The notes under the pieces are model-generated. The model saw only the letters and a program-made list of their open reading frames with translations. It was not told the origin of the DNA and made no database searches. Shown piece by piece: positions 7,863 through 17,213 of a stretch of DNA of 64,000 bases. Each line of letters opens with the position of its first letter. Positions within the stretch are counted from its first letter, which is position 1. Source of the stretch: Streptomyces sp. CB02058 (GTDB lineage: Bacteria > Actinomycetota > Actinomycetes > Streptomycetales > Streptomycetaceae); assembly GCF_001905505.1 (NCBI RefSeq), contig NZ_LIPG01000007.1, forward strand, positions 496,001-560,000. Direction: 5' to 3'. The position numbers and the translations under genes were made by a program.

Positions 7863-8873
7863 ATGACCGCCACCGTCACCACGGACCCCGAAGCCGGCAC
7901 ACCGGCCAGGGGTACGAGCCGGGGCAGCGGGGATGCGCGGCGCGGACTGCCGCGCATCCCCGACCGGATCCGCCGCGGCGGACTGCCCTATCTCCTGCTC
8001 CTCCCGGCCGTCCTGCTCGAACTCCTCATCCATCTGATCCCGATGATCGTCGGCATCGTGATGAGCTTCCGCCAGCTCACCCAGTTCTTCATCAGGGACT
8101 GGGGTGCGGCACCCTGGACCGGCCTCGACAACTACAGGATCGCCGTCGACTTCGACGCCCCGATCGGTGAGGCCCTGCTCCGCTCCTTCTTCGTCACCTG
8201 CGTCTTCACCTTCTTCGCCGTCGGTCTCGCCTGGCTGCTCGGGGTCGCCGCGGCGATCATGCTCCAGGAGAACTTCCGGGGCCGCGGCCTGTTGCGGGCC
8301 GTGTTCCTCGTCCCGTACGCCCTGCCGGTCTACGCGGCGGTCATCACCTGGGCGTTCATGTTCCAGCGGGACAACGGACTGGTGAACCACGTCCTGCACG
8401 ACCAGCTGGGTCTGACCGACCAGCCGTCGTTCTGGCTGATCGGCGACAACAGCATCTACGCGCTGATCATCGTCTCGGTCTGGAAGGGCTGGCCGTTCGC
8501 CTTCCTGATGCTGATGGCCGCGCTGCAGAACATCCCGCGCGAGCTGTACGAGGCCGCGTCGATCGACGGCGCGGGCATCTGGCAGCAGATCCGCAGGATC
8601 ACCCTGCCCTCGCTACGGCCCGTCAACCAGGTGCTGGTGCTCGTCCTCTTCCTGTGGACGTTCAACGACTTCAACACCCCGTACGTGCTGTTCGGGAAGG
8701 CGGCTCCTTCGAGCGCGGACCTCATCTCGATCCACATCTACCAGTCGTCGTTCGTCACCTGGAACTTCGGCACCGGCTCCGCGATGTCGGTGCTCCTGCT
8801 GCTCTTCCTCCTGGTCGTGACGGCCGTCTATCTGTTCTTCACCTCCCGCGGAAGGAAGGGTTCCCGTGCCTAG
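7863..8873 (+). CDS. Sugar ABC transporter permease (MalF-like)
   Basis: A 336-residue integral membrane protein with about six transmembrane helices after a basic cytoplasmic N terminus of about 40 residues. The EAA loop that docks the ATPase is visible as ELYEAASIDGAGIWQQIRRI (about residues 229-248). It follows the binding-protein gene by 10 bp and overlaps the next permease gene by 8 bp, so the three are one operon. Its start is preceded by GAGGCACCTTTC, the last 8 bases of which are shared with the leader of the binding-protein gene. Together with the next protein it forms the transmembrane channel for sugar import. Confidence 0.93.
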   Translation: MTATVTTDPEAGTPARGTSRGSGDARRGLPRIPDRIRRGGLPYLLLLPAVLLELLIHLIPMIVGIVMSFRQLTQFFIRDWGAAPWTGLDNYRIAVDFDAPIGEALLRSFFVTCVFTFFAVGLAWLLGVAAAIMLQENFRGRGLLRAVFLVPYALPVYAAVITWAFMFQRDNGLVNHVLHDQLGLTDQPSFWLIGDNSIYALIIVSVWKGWPFAFLMLMAALQNIPRELYEAASIDGAGIWQQIRRITLPSLRPVNQVLVLVLFLWTFNDFNTPYVLFGKAAPSSADLISIHIYQSSFVTWNFGTGSAMSVLLLLFLLVVTAVYLFFTSRGRKGSRA

Positions 8874-9735
8874 CCCCCGTGCAGTCCGGTCCCCCATGGC
8901 CGCGCCGCGGTCCTTCCTCTGGACCCGCAGGGTCGTCCTGACCCTGCTCGCGGGCTTCGTCCTGCTGCCGGTCTACGTGATGGTCAGCAGTTCGCTGAAG
9001 CCGCTCCAGGACGTGTCGGGGAAGTTCCGGTGGATACCCGACGAGCTGACCGTCCGGCCGTACTTCGACATCTGGGAGACCGTCCCGCTGGCGAAGTACT
9101 TCGTGAACTCGCTGGTGGTCGCCGGGGCCGCGACGGTCTGCTCGGTGGTCATCGCGGTGTTCTCGGCCTACGCCGTGAGCCGGTACAGCTTCCGGGGCAA
9201 GCGGGTCTTCACCGTCACGGTCCTGTCCACACAGATGTTCCCGGGGATCCTCTTCCTCCTCCCGCTGTTCCTCATCTTCGTCAACATCGGCAACAGCACC
9301 GGCCTGGCCCTGTACGGCTCACGGGGCGGGCTGATCCTCACGTATCTGACGTTCTCGCTCCCCTTCTCCATCTGGATGCTGATCGGCTACTTCGACTCCA
9401 TCCCGAGGGATCTCGACGAGGCCGCGATGGTCGACGGCTGCGGCCCGGTCCGCGCCCTGTTCCGGGTCGTCGTGCCGGCCGCGGTGCCCGGGATCGTCGC
9501 CGTGTCCGTGTACGCGTTCATGACAGCGTGGGGCGAGGTCATGTTCGCCTCCGTGATGACGAACGACACCACCCGCACCCTGGCGGTCGGGCTTCAGGGC
9601 TACGCAACCCAGAACGACGTCTACTGGAACCAGGTCATGGCGGCCTCGCTGGTCGTCAGTGTGCCGGTCGTCGCGGGATTCCTGCTCCTGCAGCGCTATC
9701 TCGTCGCCGGCCTCACCGCGGGAGCCGTCAAGTGA
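8866..9735 (+). CDS. Sugar ABC transporter permease (MalG-like)
   Basis: A 289-residue permease with six predicted helices and the EAA motif DLDEAAMVDGCGPVRALFRV (about residues 183-202), pairing with the previous permease. The GTG start at 8866 is chosen because GGAAGGAAGGG lies 5 bp before it and the gene then overlaps the upstream stop, as expected for translational coupling. CUT1 family members of this kind rely on a shared ATPase; none is encoded nearby. Confidence 0.93.
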   Translation: MPSPRAVRSPMAAPRSFLWTRRVVLTLLAGFVLLPVYVMVSSSLKPLQDVSGKFRWIPDELTVRPYFDIWETVPLAKYFVNSLVVAGAATVCSVVIAVFSAYAVSRYSFRGKRVFTVTVLSTQMFPGILFLLPLFLIFVNIGNSTGLALYGSRGGLILTYLTFSLPFSIWMLIGYFDSIPRDLDEAAMVDGCGPVRALFRVVVPAAVPGIVAVSVYAFMTAWGEVMFASVMTNDTTRTLAVGLQGYATQNDVYWNQVMAASLVVSVPVVAGFLLLQRYLVAGLTAGAVK

Positions 9736-9755
9736 CCCACGAAGAAAGGCAGTCA

Positions 9756-11114
<1,359 letters not shown>

Positions 11115-11148
11115 GCCCCTTCCCCGGGCGACGGCCCGAGCCCCCGGC

Positions 11149-11168
11149 CCGGCGGCCCCACCCGCCGG
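11149..11168 (+). terminator. Terminator of the sugar operon
   Basis: CCGGCGG and CCGCCGG pair around a 6-nt loop, 35 bp after the beta-glucosidase stop. Confidence 0.55.
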
Positions 11169-11247
11169 CGTCCGGGGGCGTTCCGCTGTTCGGCTCACCG
11201 CAGGCCGGCGAACGGGTGCGGGACTCCGGGGCACATATGCTCACCGT

Positions 11248-11628
11248 ATGGAGCAGAGCGAAGTCCTCAAGCGAGTGATCGGCATCCTCACGGAGGCCGG
11301 CGAGATGCAGCGCCATGCCGAGGAGGACACGGGCGGGGGCGACCCCGACGCGGGCGGCAACATGGTGACCACTCTCCTCAACGAGACGATGCCGCACATC
11401 GCCATTCCCTCCGACGCCACCGTCGAGGAGATGGCCGTCCTGGTGGGGCGCGAGGTCGGCGGAGCGGTCGAGCAGCTGGTCGGAGCCTTCACCCTGGCCT
11501 TCATCGCGCTCGCCCAGGTCCACGACTCCGGCCAGGAAAACGTGAGTTCGGCCGATGTGCTCCAGGATCTGGCGCTGCGGGCCGAGGAGCTGAGCGCGGG
11601 CGACGAGGGCCCGGAGGGTCCTCTGTAG
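11248..11628 (+). CDS. Small acidic helical protein, unknown
   Basis: A 126-residue acidic protein without signal peptide or membrane segment. It is predicted mostly helical, with an N-terminal MEQSEVLKRVIGILTEAGEM helix and a mildly hydrophobic central stretch (about residues 75-92, VEQLVGAFTLAFIALAQV). I do not recognise the family. It is probably a monocistronic gene: TATGCT lies 6 nt before the ATG with no ribosome site, which fits a leaderless transcript, and a small hairpin follows the stop. Coding bias is clearly that of a real streptomycete gene. Confidence 0.7.
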   Translation: MEQSEVLKRVIGILTEAGEMQRHAEEDTGGGDPDAGGNMVTTLLNETMPHIAIPSDATVEEMAVLVGREVGGAVEQLVGAFTLAFIALAQVHDSGQENVSSADVLQDLALRAEELSAGDEGPEGPL

Positions 11629-11638
11629 GCGCGAGGCC

Positions 11639-11654
11639 CGCTCCTGACGGAGCG
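11639..11654 (+). terminator. Small hairpin after the 126-residue gene
   Basis: CGCTCC and GGAGCG pair around TGAC, 10 bp after the stop codon. Confidence 0.45.
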
Positions 11655-11691
11655 ACGGACCGACCCGCGAGGGTACGAGCCACGAGGCCGA

Positions 11692-11730
11692 TGTGACCGT
11701 CACACGATTGGTTCGTTTGCCGTGTGACGG
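11692..11730. promoter_or_regulatory. Cluster of TGTGAC half-sites before the 668-residue gene
   Basis: TGTGACCGTCACA (11692-11704) is a palindrome around a central C, and CCGTCACACG (11697-11706) also pairs with CGTGTGACGG (11721-11730). Three alternating TGTGAC half-sites thus sit 34-72 bp before the start at 11764. They could bind a CRP/FNR-like or other dimeric regulator, or form a hairpin in the leader. Confidence 0.45.
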
Positions 11731-11763
11731 ATCTCCGCCCACGGCTCGGAAGGCACCCACCCC

Positions 11764-13770
11764 ATGCCGCTCCATCCCCCGCCGCTCCGCCGGCTCGGCC
11801 CCGGCGCGCACCTCGGCGTCAAGGAGGCCGAGGCAGCGCTGGTAGAGCACTATCCGCGCCTCGTGCGGCTGGCCTATCTCACCCTGCCGCCGGGCCTCGG
11901 ACGGCACCGCAGGGTGCTCGCGGCGCACACCGCCGTACAACGCGCCCTGCGCGGCCGGGCCCGCCCCGCACCGGCCCCGGGTGCGGAGGGCATCCCCGCT
12001 CCGCGGTCCGGGTCCGGGGTGGTGGACGGCACCCGAACCCCCGCCTACGCCGCGGTCCGCCTGCGTGCCGTGCGCCACGCGCTGGCATACGGGCGGAGGC
12101 CTCGCTGGTGGCCGGGGCGGGTCCCTCCACCCGCGGCGCTGCGCCCCTCACTGCCGGTCGTACGGGGGCTCCGGCTCTTCCCGCGCGCCGGCGGCATGGA
12201 CGAGTTCACTCTGGACCGCGCCCTGGCGGACGTACCGGCGCCCGTCCGTGCGGCGTTGGGTCTGTGCCTGCTGGAGTCGCTGTCCCCGGACGCCGCCCGG
12301 GCGCTGCTCTCCGAGGCGGGAGTGGCGGATCCGGGCGCCGCCGTGCGGGCCGCGGCCCAGGTGTCCGGGAGCGATCACGAGCAGGTCCGGCGCATGCTGG
12401 GGTCGGGCGAGTTCGACCCCTGCACGGTGCAGACGCGCCCCGGCGATCTGCTCCGGCGCCGGTACCGGGTACGGGCGGGCGCGGCTGCCCTGGCGCTCGC
12501 CACGCTGGCCGGGGGCTTCGCCCTGACGGCCGGACCGGATTCAGGCGACGCCCCGTCCCGGGCGGCCGCCCGGCGCGTGACGGTGCCGGGCGGCGCGCTC
12601 GACCCCGCCGCGCTCCTGCGGACCTCTCCGGCGCAGTGGGCGGACACCTCACGGGTGGACTTCAGCGCCTGGCCGCCACGCGGCGGCCGGACCGGCGACC
12701 GTGAGCTCCTGGAACGGGCCCTGGGCAGCTGGGCCGCCCCCGGTCCGGGCACCACCGTCACCGCCACCCCCGGTACTGCTGTCGTGGCGCCCGCCCAGCC
12801 CCCTCAGCTGCTGTTCGCGGGCGACGTGGACGGTGAGACCGTCGTGCTGTTCCACGACGGCGGGGTGCGTGTCGTCCGGTACGCCGAACCGCTCTCCGGA
12901 ACGGCCTCCCCCGCCCTGGACTTCGCCCGGTCCGACGAGGCGGACGTCACCACCGCGGCGGCGCTCACCGTCAGCCGCACCGCCACGTCGGCGCGGTATC
13001 TCCTGGCGCCCTGGGTGACGGAACCGGCGACGCGGGACCTCCTGGCACCCGACACCCCGGCGCGGCCGCTGGAGACGGACGGTGACGGAATCACCGCGGC
13101 AGTGCCCCTTCCTGCGGAGGGCGGCGCATGCGAGTCCTGGCCCGCGATGCAGGTGCGGTCGTCGGAGAAGATCGTGGAGAAGCACGCGTTCCTCCTGACC
13201 GATCTCGGCGAGCTCGCACCGGTGCACCTCACCCACACACCGGCGCCCGGCTCCGGAGCGCCGGCCCGTCAGCCGCGCGAGGCGACGAGTGCCGAAGCCC
13301 TGACCGGCTGGGCGCGCACGGCGTGTTCGCTGCGGGACCTGCGGCGGTCGGGGGTGCGGGCGGTCAACAACTGGCGGTTCGCGGTGCAGCCGCTGCCCGG
13401 CACCCGCTCCACGGCTGACTGGCTGTGCACGCGGGCGGACACATGGCGCGGCCCGGGCCGGGTCATGGTGCAGTTCGCTCCCCCCGCCGCCTCCCCGTCC
13501 GCGCCGGCCGAGGTGGTGACCGACCGCCGGAACACCGCCCTGTGCAGCCGGTTCGGCCAGCACGTCGTCGCCGGCACGCACTGGAGGTCACCGGCCGGAG
13601 CCTGGTACGTGCTCGCGGCGGGCAGCCGCGCCGTGCGCCGCGTCGAGGTGGCGGGTGCCGTCCGCGGGGCCGCCTCAGGCACGACGCTGGCGGTCCGCGC
13701 ACCGCAGGACGCCGTCTTCCGGGTCACCGGGGAACTCCACGACGGCGGGAGTGCGCCCTCGGTCCGGTGA
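11764..13770 (+). CDS. Large membrane-anchored protein of unknown function
   Basis: A 668-residue protein. Residues 1-225 are Arg/Ala-rich and helical, with EAALVEHYPRLVRLAYLTLP and later a DRALADVPAPVRAALGLCLLE segment reminiscent of ECF sigma-factor or anti-sigma regions, but without a convincing DNA-binding helix-turn-helix. A single membrane helix follows (about 238-257), then an exported beta-rich domain of about 400 residues with several cysteines (CESWPAM, ACSLRD, WLCTRAD, ALCSRFG) that could form disulfides outside the cell. This layout fits a one-pass membrane protein with a cytoplasmic N terminus. Function unknown. ATG start at 11764; the ribosome site is GGAAGG. Confidence 0.8.
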   Translation: MPLHPPPLRRLGPGAHLGVKEAEAALVEHYPRLVRLAYLTLPPGLGRHRRVLAAHTAVQRALRGRARPAPAPGAEGIPAPRSGSGVVDGTRTPAYAAVRLRAVRHALAYGRRPRWWPGRVPPPAALRPSLPVVRGLRLFPRAGGMDEFTLDRALADVPAPVRAALGLCLLESLSPDAARALLSEAGVADPGAAVRAAAQVSGSDHEQVRRMLGSGEFDPCTVQTRPGDLLRRRYRVRAGAAALALATLAGGFALTAGPDSGDAPSRAAARRVTVPGGALDPAALLRTSPAQWADTSRVDFSAWPPRGGRTGDRELLERALGSWAAPGPGTTVTATPGTAVVAPAQPPQLLFAGDVDGETVVLFHDGGVRVVRYAEPLSGTASPALDFARSDEADVTTAAALTVSRTATSARYLLAPWVTEPATRDLLAPDTPARPLETDGDGITAAVPLPAEGGACESWPAMQVRSSEKIVEKHAFLLTDLGELAPVHLTHTPAPGSGAPARQPREATSAEALTGWARTACSLRDLRRSGVRAVNNWRFAVQPLPGTRSTADWLCTRADTWRGPGRVMVQFAPPAASPSAPAEVVTDRRNTALCSRFGQHVVAGTHWRSPAGAWYVLAAGSRAVRRVEVAGAVRGAASGTTLAVRAPQDAVFRVTGELHDGGSAPSVR

Positions 13771-13808
13771 CGGGCCCCCGGCCGGGGATGTCGCGCGGCA
13801 ACAGAAGG

Positions 13809-13844
13809 CCGCGGCGGGCCACGGATGTCCGTGGCCCGCCGCGG
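13809..13844. terminator. Strong bidirectional terminator hairpin
   Basis: A 17-bp perfect G+C-rich stem with a 2-nt apex lies between the convergent genes ending at 13770 and 13906. It can terminate transcription from both sides. Confidence 0.8.
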
Positions 13845-13905
13845 GCTCTCCGGCCGCACCGACAGCGGGGAGTGGGACGGTGCGGCAGGCCCTGACCGCG
13901 GTCCG

Positions 13906-15672
13906 TCAGCTCCGGTAGACCCCGAATTCGTAGAGCGAGTAGCCCCAGGCGGTGCCGCGTGCCGTGGCGTTCACCCGTACGTAGCGCGCCTCACCCGAGA
14001 CGTCGAGGTCGTCGATCCCTCCGTTGCCGTCGGTGACGGTACGGACGGTGTTCCAGGTCTGCCCGTCGTCCGAGGTCTGGACGGTGTACCCCTTGGCGTA
14101 CGCGGCCTCCCAGGCGAGCTGCACATGGTCGAACGCCGTCCTGGCCCCCAGGTCCACCTGGATCCACTGCTGGTCGGCCCACGCACTCGCCCAGCGGGTG
14201 TCGAACGAACCGTCCACCGCGTTGCCCGCCGGGCACGGGCAGCCGACGCTGTCCGGCTGGAAGCTGGACGCGGTGGCAGGCCTGCCCGCCGCCAGGTTGG
14301 TGCCACCGACCTCCGGCGGCACGACCCGGAAGGACTTGGTCTCGATGCCGACGTTGCCCTTGCCGTCCGCGCTCTTGAGGTAGACCTTCCACACGCCGAG
14401 ACGGTCGGGGGCGGTGACCTCGAAGGTGCCGTTGCCCTTGTCCGTGAAGGGCGTGTCGACGAGTTGGCCGCTGTCGTCCACGTACTTGCCGCCGAGCAGC
14501 ACCTGATGGGTGAGCGGGTCGCCGTCGGGGTCGGAGACGGAGGCCTTCACGGTGAAGGGCTTGCCCGCCTGGACGGCCGAGGCGTTGTCCACGGTCATGC
14601 CGCTGATCACCGGCGGCGTGTTGTCGCCCGAGGTGTCCGCACCGTACGCCTTCTTGACCGCGTAGTACGAGAGCCGCTTCTGGCCCGCCGGGAGCAGGTT
14701 GAACCAGACGCCGCCGAAGTCGTACTCGGTGCCGTAGTGGAACAGCGTCGCGCCGAGCGCCACCCCTGTGTGGCCCGTGACGCACTGCCACGCCCTGCTG
14801 TAGCCCTCGGCCTTCGCCACGTCGGTGGGCTCTTCCGGTACGCCGTTGGCGTCGTCGGGCACCTCCCACTCACCGGCCGGGCCGCCCTCGGTCACGATGT
14901 AGGGCTTGTCGAAGCCTCCGTCCTCCCAGGTCCTGCGGATGTCGCAGACGGCGCCGTAGGAGTTCACGGCGTACAGATCGAGGTCCGGCGCGTTCTTCTT
15001 GTAGTACGGCCAGGCCCCCGTCCAGGCGTCGGTCGAGGTGACCGGGTGGTCCGGGTCGACGGCGTGGATCTTCTTGGTGATGTCGTTGACGAACGTCGTG
15101 TACGCGTCGCGCTGCCGCTCCAGGGCATCGCCGCTGTAGCAGTTCTGCAGGCCGAGCACGGACTCGTTGCCGACGTTCCACATGAGGACACCGGGGTGGT
15201 CCTTGTAGGTGTCCACCCACTTGGGGAACTCGGCGAGCATGTTGTTCTTGTAGGTGGTGTCCGTCAGGTAGTCGACACACCCGCCGCTGCCCGGACCGCC
15301 GCCCGGCTGGAGCCAGAAGCCGGCGATGACCTTGATGCCGTTGGCGGCCGCGCTGTCCAGCAGCGGTGCGGTCGTGGCGTCGGTGCCCCAGGTGCGGATG
15401 GTGTTGACGCCCATCGACCTGACGTCCGGCATGTACCGTCCGGCGTCGGCGACGGCCGGACCCCAGGTCAGGCCCTTCACCGTGTACGGCGCCCCGTCGA
15501 CGGTGAGGCGCCAGGCGCCCTGTGATCCCTCGACCTTCACCACGGTTCCGGCCGCCTGGGCGGCGGGCACGGGCAGGGCTGCCGCTCCGGCGGCGAGGAG
15601 AGCGGCGACGGCGAGCCTCGCTGTCGTGCGTCTGCGGCCGAGGGCCGCGGGGGTGGGACGTGTCCGTTTCAT
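13906..15672 (-). CDS. Secreted clan GH-A glycoside hydrolase with CBM32-like domain
   Basis: A 588-residue secreted enzyme. After a signal peptide (about residues 1-41) comes a TIM-barrel hydrolase domain resembling the catalytic part of GH2/GH5 enzymes: the acid/base is in WNVGNES and the likely nucleophile glutamate in IVTEGGPAGEW. A bacterial Ig/cadherin-like module follows (about 345-445), then an F5/8 type C (CBM32-like) carbohydrate-binding domain (about 450-588) with the pattern NLAAGRPATASS, AVDGSFDTRWAS and WIQVDLG. The substrate (mannan, glucan or other) is not clear. ATG at 15672 is preceded by GAGGAG. A LacI-type operator and a hairpin lie just upstream, and the DUF1996 gene before it may be co-transcribed. 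Confidence 0.85.
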   Translation of the reverse strand: MKRTRPTPAALGRRRTTARLAVAALLAAGAAALPVPAAQAAGTVVKVEGSQGAWRLTVDGAPYTVKGLTWGPAVADAGRYMPDVRSMGVNTIRTWGTDATTAPLLDSAAANGIKVIAGFWLQPGGGPGSGGCVDYLTDTTYKNNMLAEFPKWVDTYKDHPGVLMWNVGNESVLGLQNCYSGDALERQRDAYTTFVNDITKKIHAVDPDHPVTSTDAWTGAWPYYKKNAPDLDLYAVNSYGAVCDIRRTWEDGGFDKPYIVTEGGPAGEWEVPDDANGVPEEPTDVAKAEGYSRAWQCVTGHTGVALGATLFHYGTEYDFGGVWFNLLPAGQKRLSYYAVKKAYGADTSGDNTPPVISGMTVDNASAVQAGKPFTVKASVSDPDGDPLTHQVLLGGKYVDDSGQLVDTPFTDKGNGTFEVTAPDRLGVWKVYLKSADGKGNVGIETKSFRVVPPEVGGTNLAAGRPATASSFQPDSVGCPCPAGNAVDGSFDTRWASAWADQQWIQVDLGARTAFDHVQLAWEAAYAKGYTVQTSDDGQTWNTVRTVTDGNGGIDDLDVSGEARYVRVNATARGTAWGYSLYEFGVYRS

Positions 15673-15704
15673 GGTCCTGGAACTCCTCGTGGGGGGAGAG
15701 TATC

Positions 15705-15718
15705 GGAGAGCGCTCTCC
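15705..15718. promoter_or_regulatory. LacI-type operator (site 2 of 4)
   Basis: Perfect 14-bp palindrome GGAGAGCGCTCTCC, 33 bp before the start of the secreted hydrolase. Its right half is shared with the left arm of the hairpin at 15710-15752. Confidence 0.75.
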
Positions 15719-15752
15719 CTCATGGGCATGGAGCACCCATGAGGGAGAGCGC
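15710..15752 (-). terminator. Hairpin after DUF1996 gene, overlapping the operator
   Basis: Two 17-nt arms (15710-15726 and 15736-15752) are perfectly complementary around a 9-nt loop, starting 7 bp after the DUF1996 stop. Read on the minus strand it is a strong terminator or attenuator between DUF1996 and the hydrolase, and it contains part of the GGAGAGCGCTCTCC operator. Confidence 0.75.
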
Positions 15753-15758
15753 GGCGGG

Positions 15759-16874
15759 TCAGGGCAGTTCGTAGTTCTCGTCGAGGGCGGCACCCTCGCC
15801 CGGGTTGTTCTGGTCGTACCCCCGGGCGTCGCACTGGAGGCCGCCCACGATGCAGTGACCGACCATGGCATCGAGCGTGGCGTCGTCCCACGCGTTGAAG
15901 AAGTCGTAGTGGAAGGAGTGGCCCGTGCCGCTGGCCAGCCTCACCTGCGACATGTCACCGTTGACCGGCCACGCCATCTTGAACTCGATCATCGGCAGTG
16001 CGACGGGGTGGCTGGTCGGGCAGACGTCCTGGTTGGCGCCCATCACGACGGGATAGGCCATGTGGGCCTTGTGGTCCGGGGTGTCGAGATTCCTCCCGTC
16101 CCAGCAACTCGGCGCCTGCATACGCAGGTTGAGCTGAGTGTCCCGACTGGTCGGGCAGCTCGCCGGGAAGTCGAAGTTGTGGTAGCTCTCACCGCACTCG
16201 TAGCCCTCGACCGTGCCCGGGTGGTCGCGGAACTCCTCTGCCGTCTGCGTCGGGCTGCCGACGACGAAGCGCAGCCCCTTGGGGAACGGCCGGACGGTGC
16301 GGTAGTCGGTGACTCCCGCCTTGTAGTAGATGGTCTGCGGACCGACCGGGCGCACTTCCTGGTCGCCGTTGTACAGCGTCGGCATCCAGTAGGCGGACAG
16401 ATCACCGGGCGCCTTGCACGCGGTACCGCCCGCACCCAGCGACGAGGTGGTGCTGTTCTCGTCGGTGGTGTCGTTCCCCATGAACGTATGGTTGTGCGAC
16501 TTGCCCGTCTGCCCCGGGTAGACGATCGGGTCGACCGATCCGGTGTGGTTGACCGAGCAGTTCGCCTGGAACTCGTGGAAGTACCGGTGCGGCGGTATCT
16601 CGGTGGACGGCTGCACGCCGGTGACCGGCGGGTTCGCCGGGATGTAGCCGTCTCCGTCGGGGTCGTCGCCCGAGGGAACGGGATCGGCCGCCGCCATGAC
16701 GTGCCCCTGCGCCATGTGCGACGCGGCGGCCGGCGCCCCCGCGCCCTGCGGGGCTGCCCCGGCCTTCGGGGCACCGGCACCCGTGATCGCCGTGAGCCCC
16801 ATGACGACCAGGGCGAGCGCTGTGGCGACGACGAGGGCTGACACCAGGGTGGTTCTGCTGATTCTTTCGGCCAT
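15759..16874 (-). CDS. Secreted DUF1996 protein
   Basis: A 371-residue exported protein. The first 40 residues form a signal peptide or signal anchor (TLVSALVVATALALVVMG), followed by an Ala/Gly/Pro-rich spacer and the DUF1996 domain (about residues 95-350) with its His-rich and Cys-rich conserved blocks: FHEFQANCSVNHTG, SHNHTFMGN, YWMPTLY and GHSFHYDFFNAW. DUF1996 occurs in secreted fungal and actinobacterial proteins, often with lectin domains; its activity is not established. ATG at 16874 has GGAGG 5 bp upstream. It carries its own promoter and operator upstream and is followed by a hairpin and the hydrolase gene, with which it shares the operator type. Confidence 0.88.
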   Translation of the reverse strand: MAERISRTTLVSALVVATALALVVMGLTAITGAGAPKAGAAPQGAGAPAAASHMAQGHVMAAADPVPSGDDPDGDGYIPANPPVTGVQPSTEIPPHRYFHEFQANCSVNHTGSVDPIVYPGQTGKSHNHTFMGNDTTDENSTTSSLGAGGTACKAPGDLSAYWMPTLYNGDQEVRPVGPQTIYYKAGVTDYRTVRPFPKGLRFVVGSPTQTAEEFRDHPGTVEGYECGESYHNFDFPASCPTSRDTQLNLRMQAPSCWDGRNLDTPDHKAHMAYPVVMGANQDVCPTSHPVALPMIEFKMAWPVNGDMSQVRLASGTGHSFHYDFFNAWDDATLDAMVGHCIVGGLQCDARGYDQNNPGEGAALDENYELP

Positions 16875-16961
16875 GCGGACCTCCGTACCGCTCTGCGTCC
16901 CGTGCACATCGGGTGCACGGTGGGGGGAGAGTGGAGCTGGCTGGTGCATCGTGCGCGAAAC

Positions 16962-16983
16962 CTTCGGAGAGCGCTCTCCGAAG
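16962..16983. promoter_or_regulatory. LacI-type operator (site 3 of 4)
   Basis: A 22-bp perfect palindrome whose core is GGAGAGCGCTCTCC, 88 bp before the DUF1996 start. It immediately follows the predicted transcription start, where a bound repressor would act as a roadblock. Confidence 0.8.
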
Positions 16984-16990
16984 CGGTGCC

Positions 16991-17020
16991 AGTGTTGCGT
17001 CGCCGCTGAGAACATGTCAA
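16991..17020 (-). promoter_or_regulatory. Predicted promoter of DUF1996 gene
   Basis: On the minus strand, TTGACA (17015-17020) and AACACT (16991-16996) are spaced by 18 bp. The -35 is perfect, the -10 weak. The start of transcription would fall at about 16984, next to the operator. Confidence 0.5.
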
Positions 17021-17213
17021 TAGCTGGTGAACGGTGCCCTGCACACGGGGAGTTGCGTAACGGGCACCCACCGCCTCCTCGGCCTGCGGCAACGGGCAGC
17101 CGGGCGGCGCCCGACGAGCACGCGACGAACTCGGGGCCGGAGAGGCGTTCCACCGGCCGGCTCGTCCCCTGCGGGCCGGGAGCCGAAGACTCGACGGACC
17201 GCTCGGCCGACGT

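Larger units (their letters stand above)
16875..17213. other. Intergenic region, 339 bp
   Basis: Holds the DUF1996 promoter and operator and, nearer 17213, the 3' flank of the GyrB-like gene. I see no further gene in it. Confidence 0.6.

Noticed and set aside
6473..7957. 494-codon open frame on the minus strand opposite the sugar-binding protein
   Set aside because: Mirror of a strongly coding gene in G+C-rich DNA; the product has no recognisable domain and the plus-strand lipoprotein has full support.
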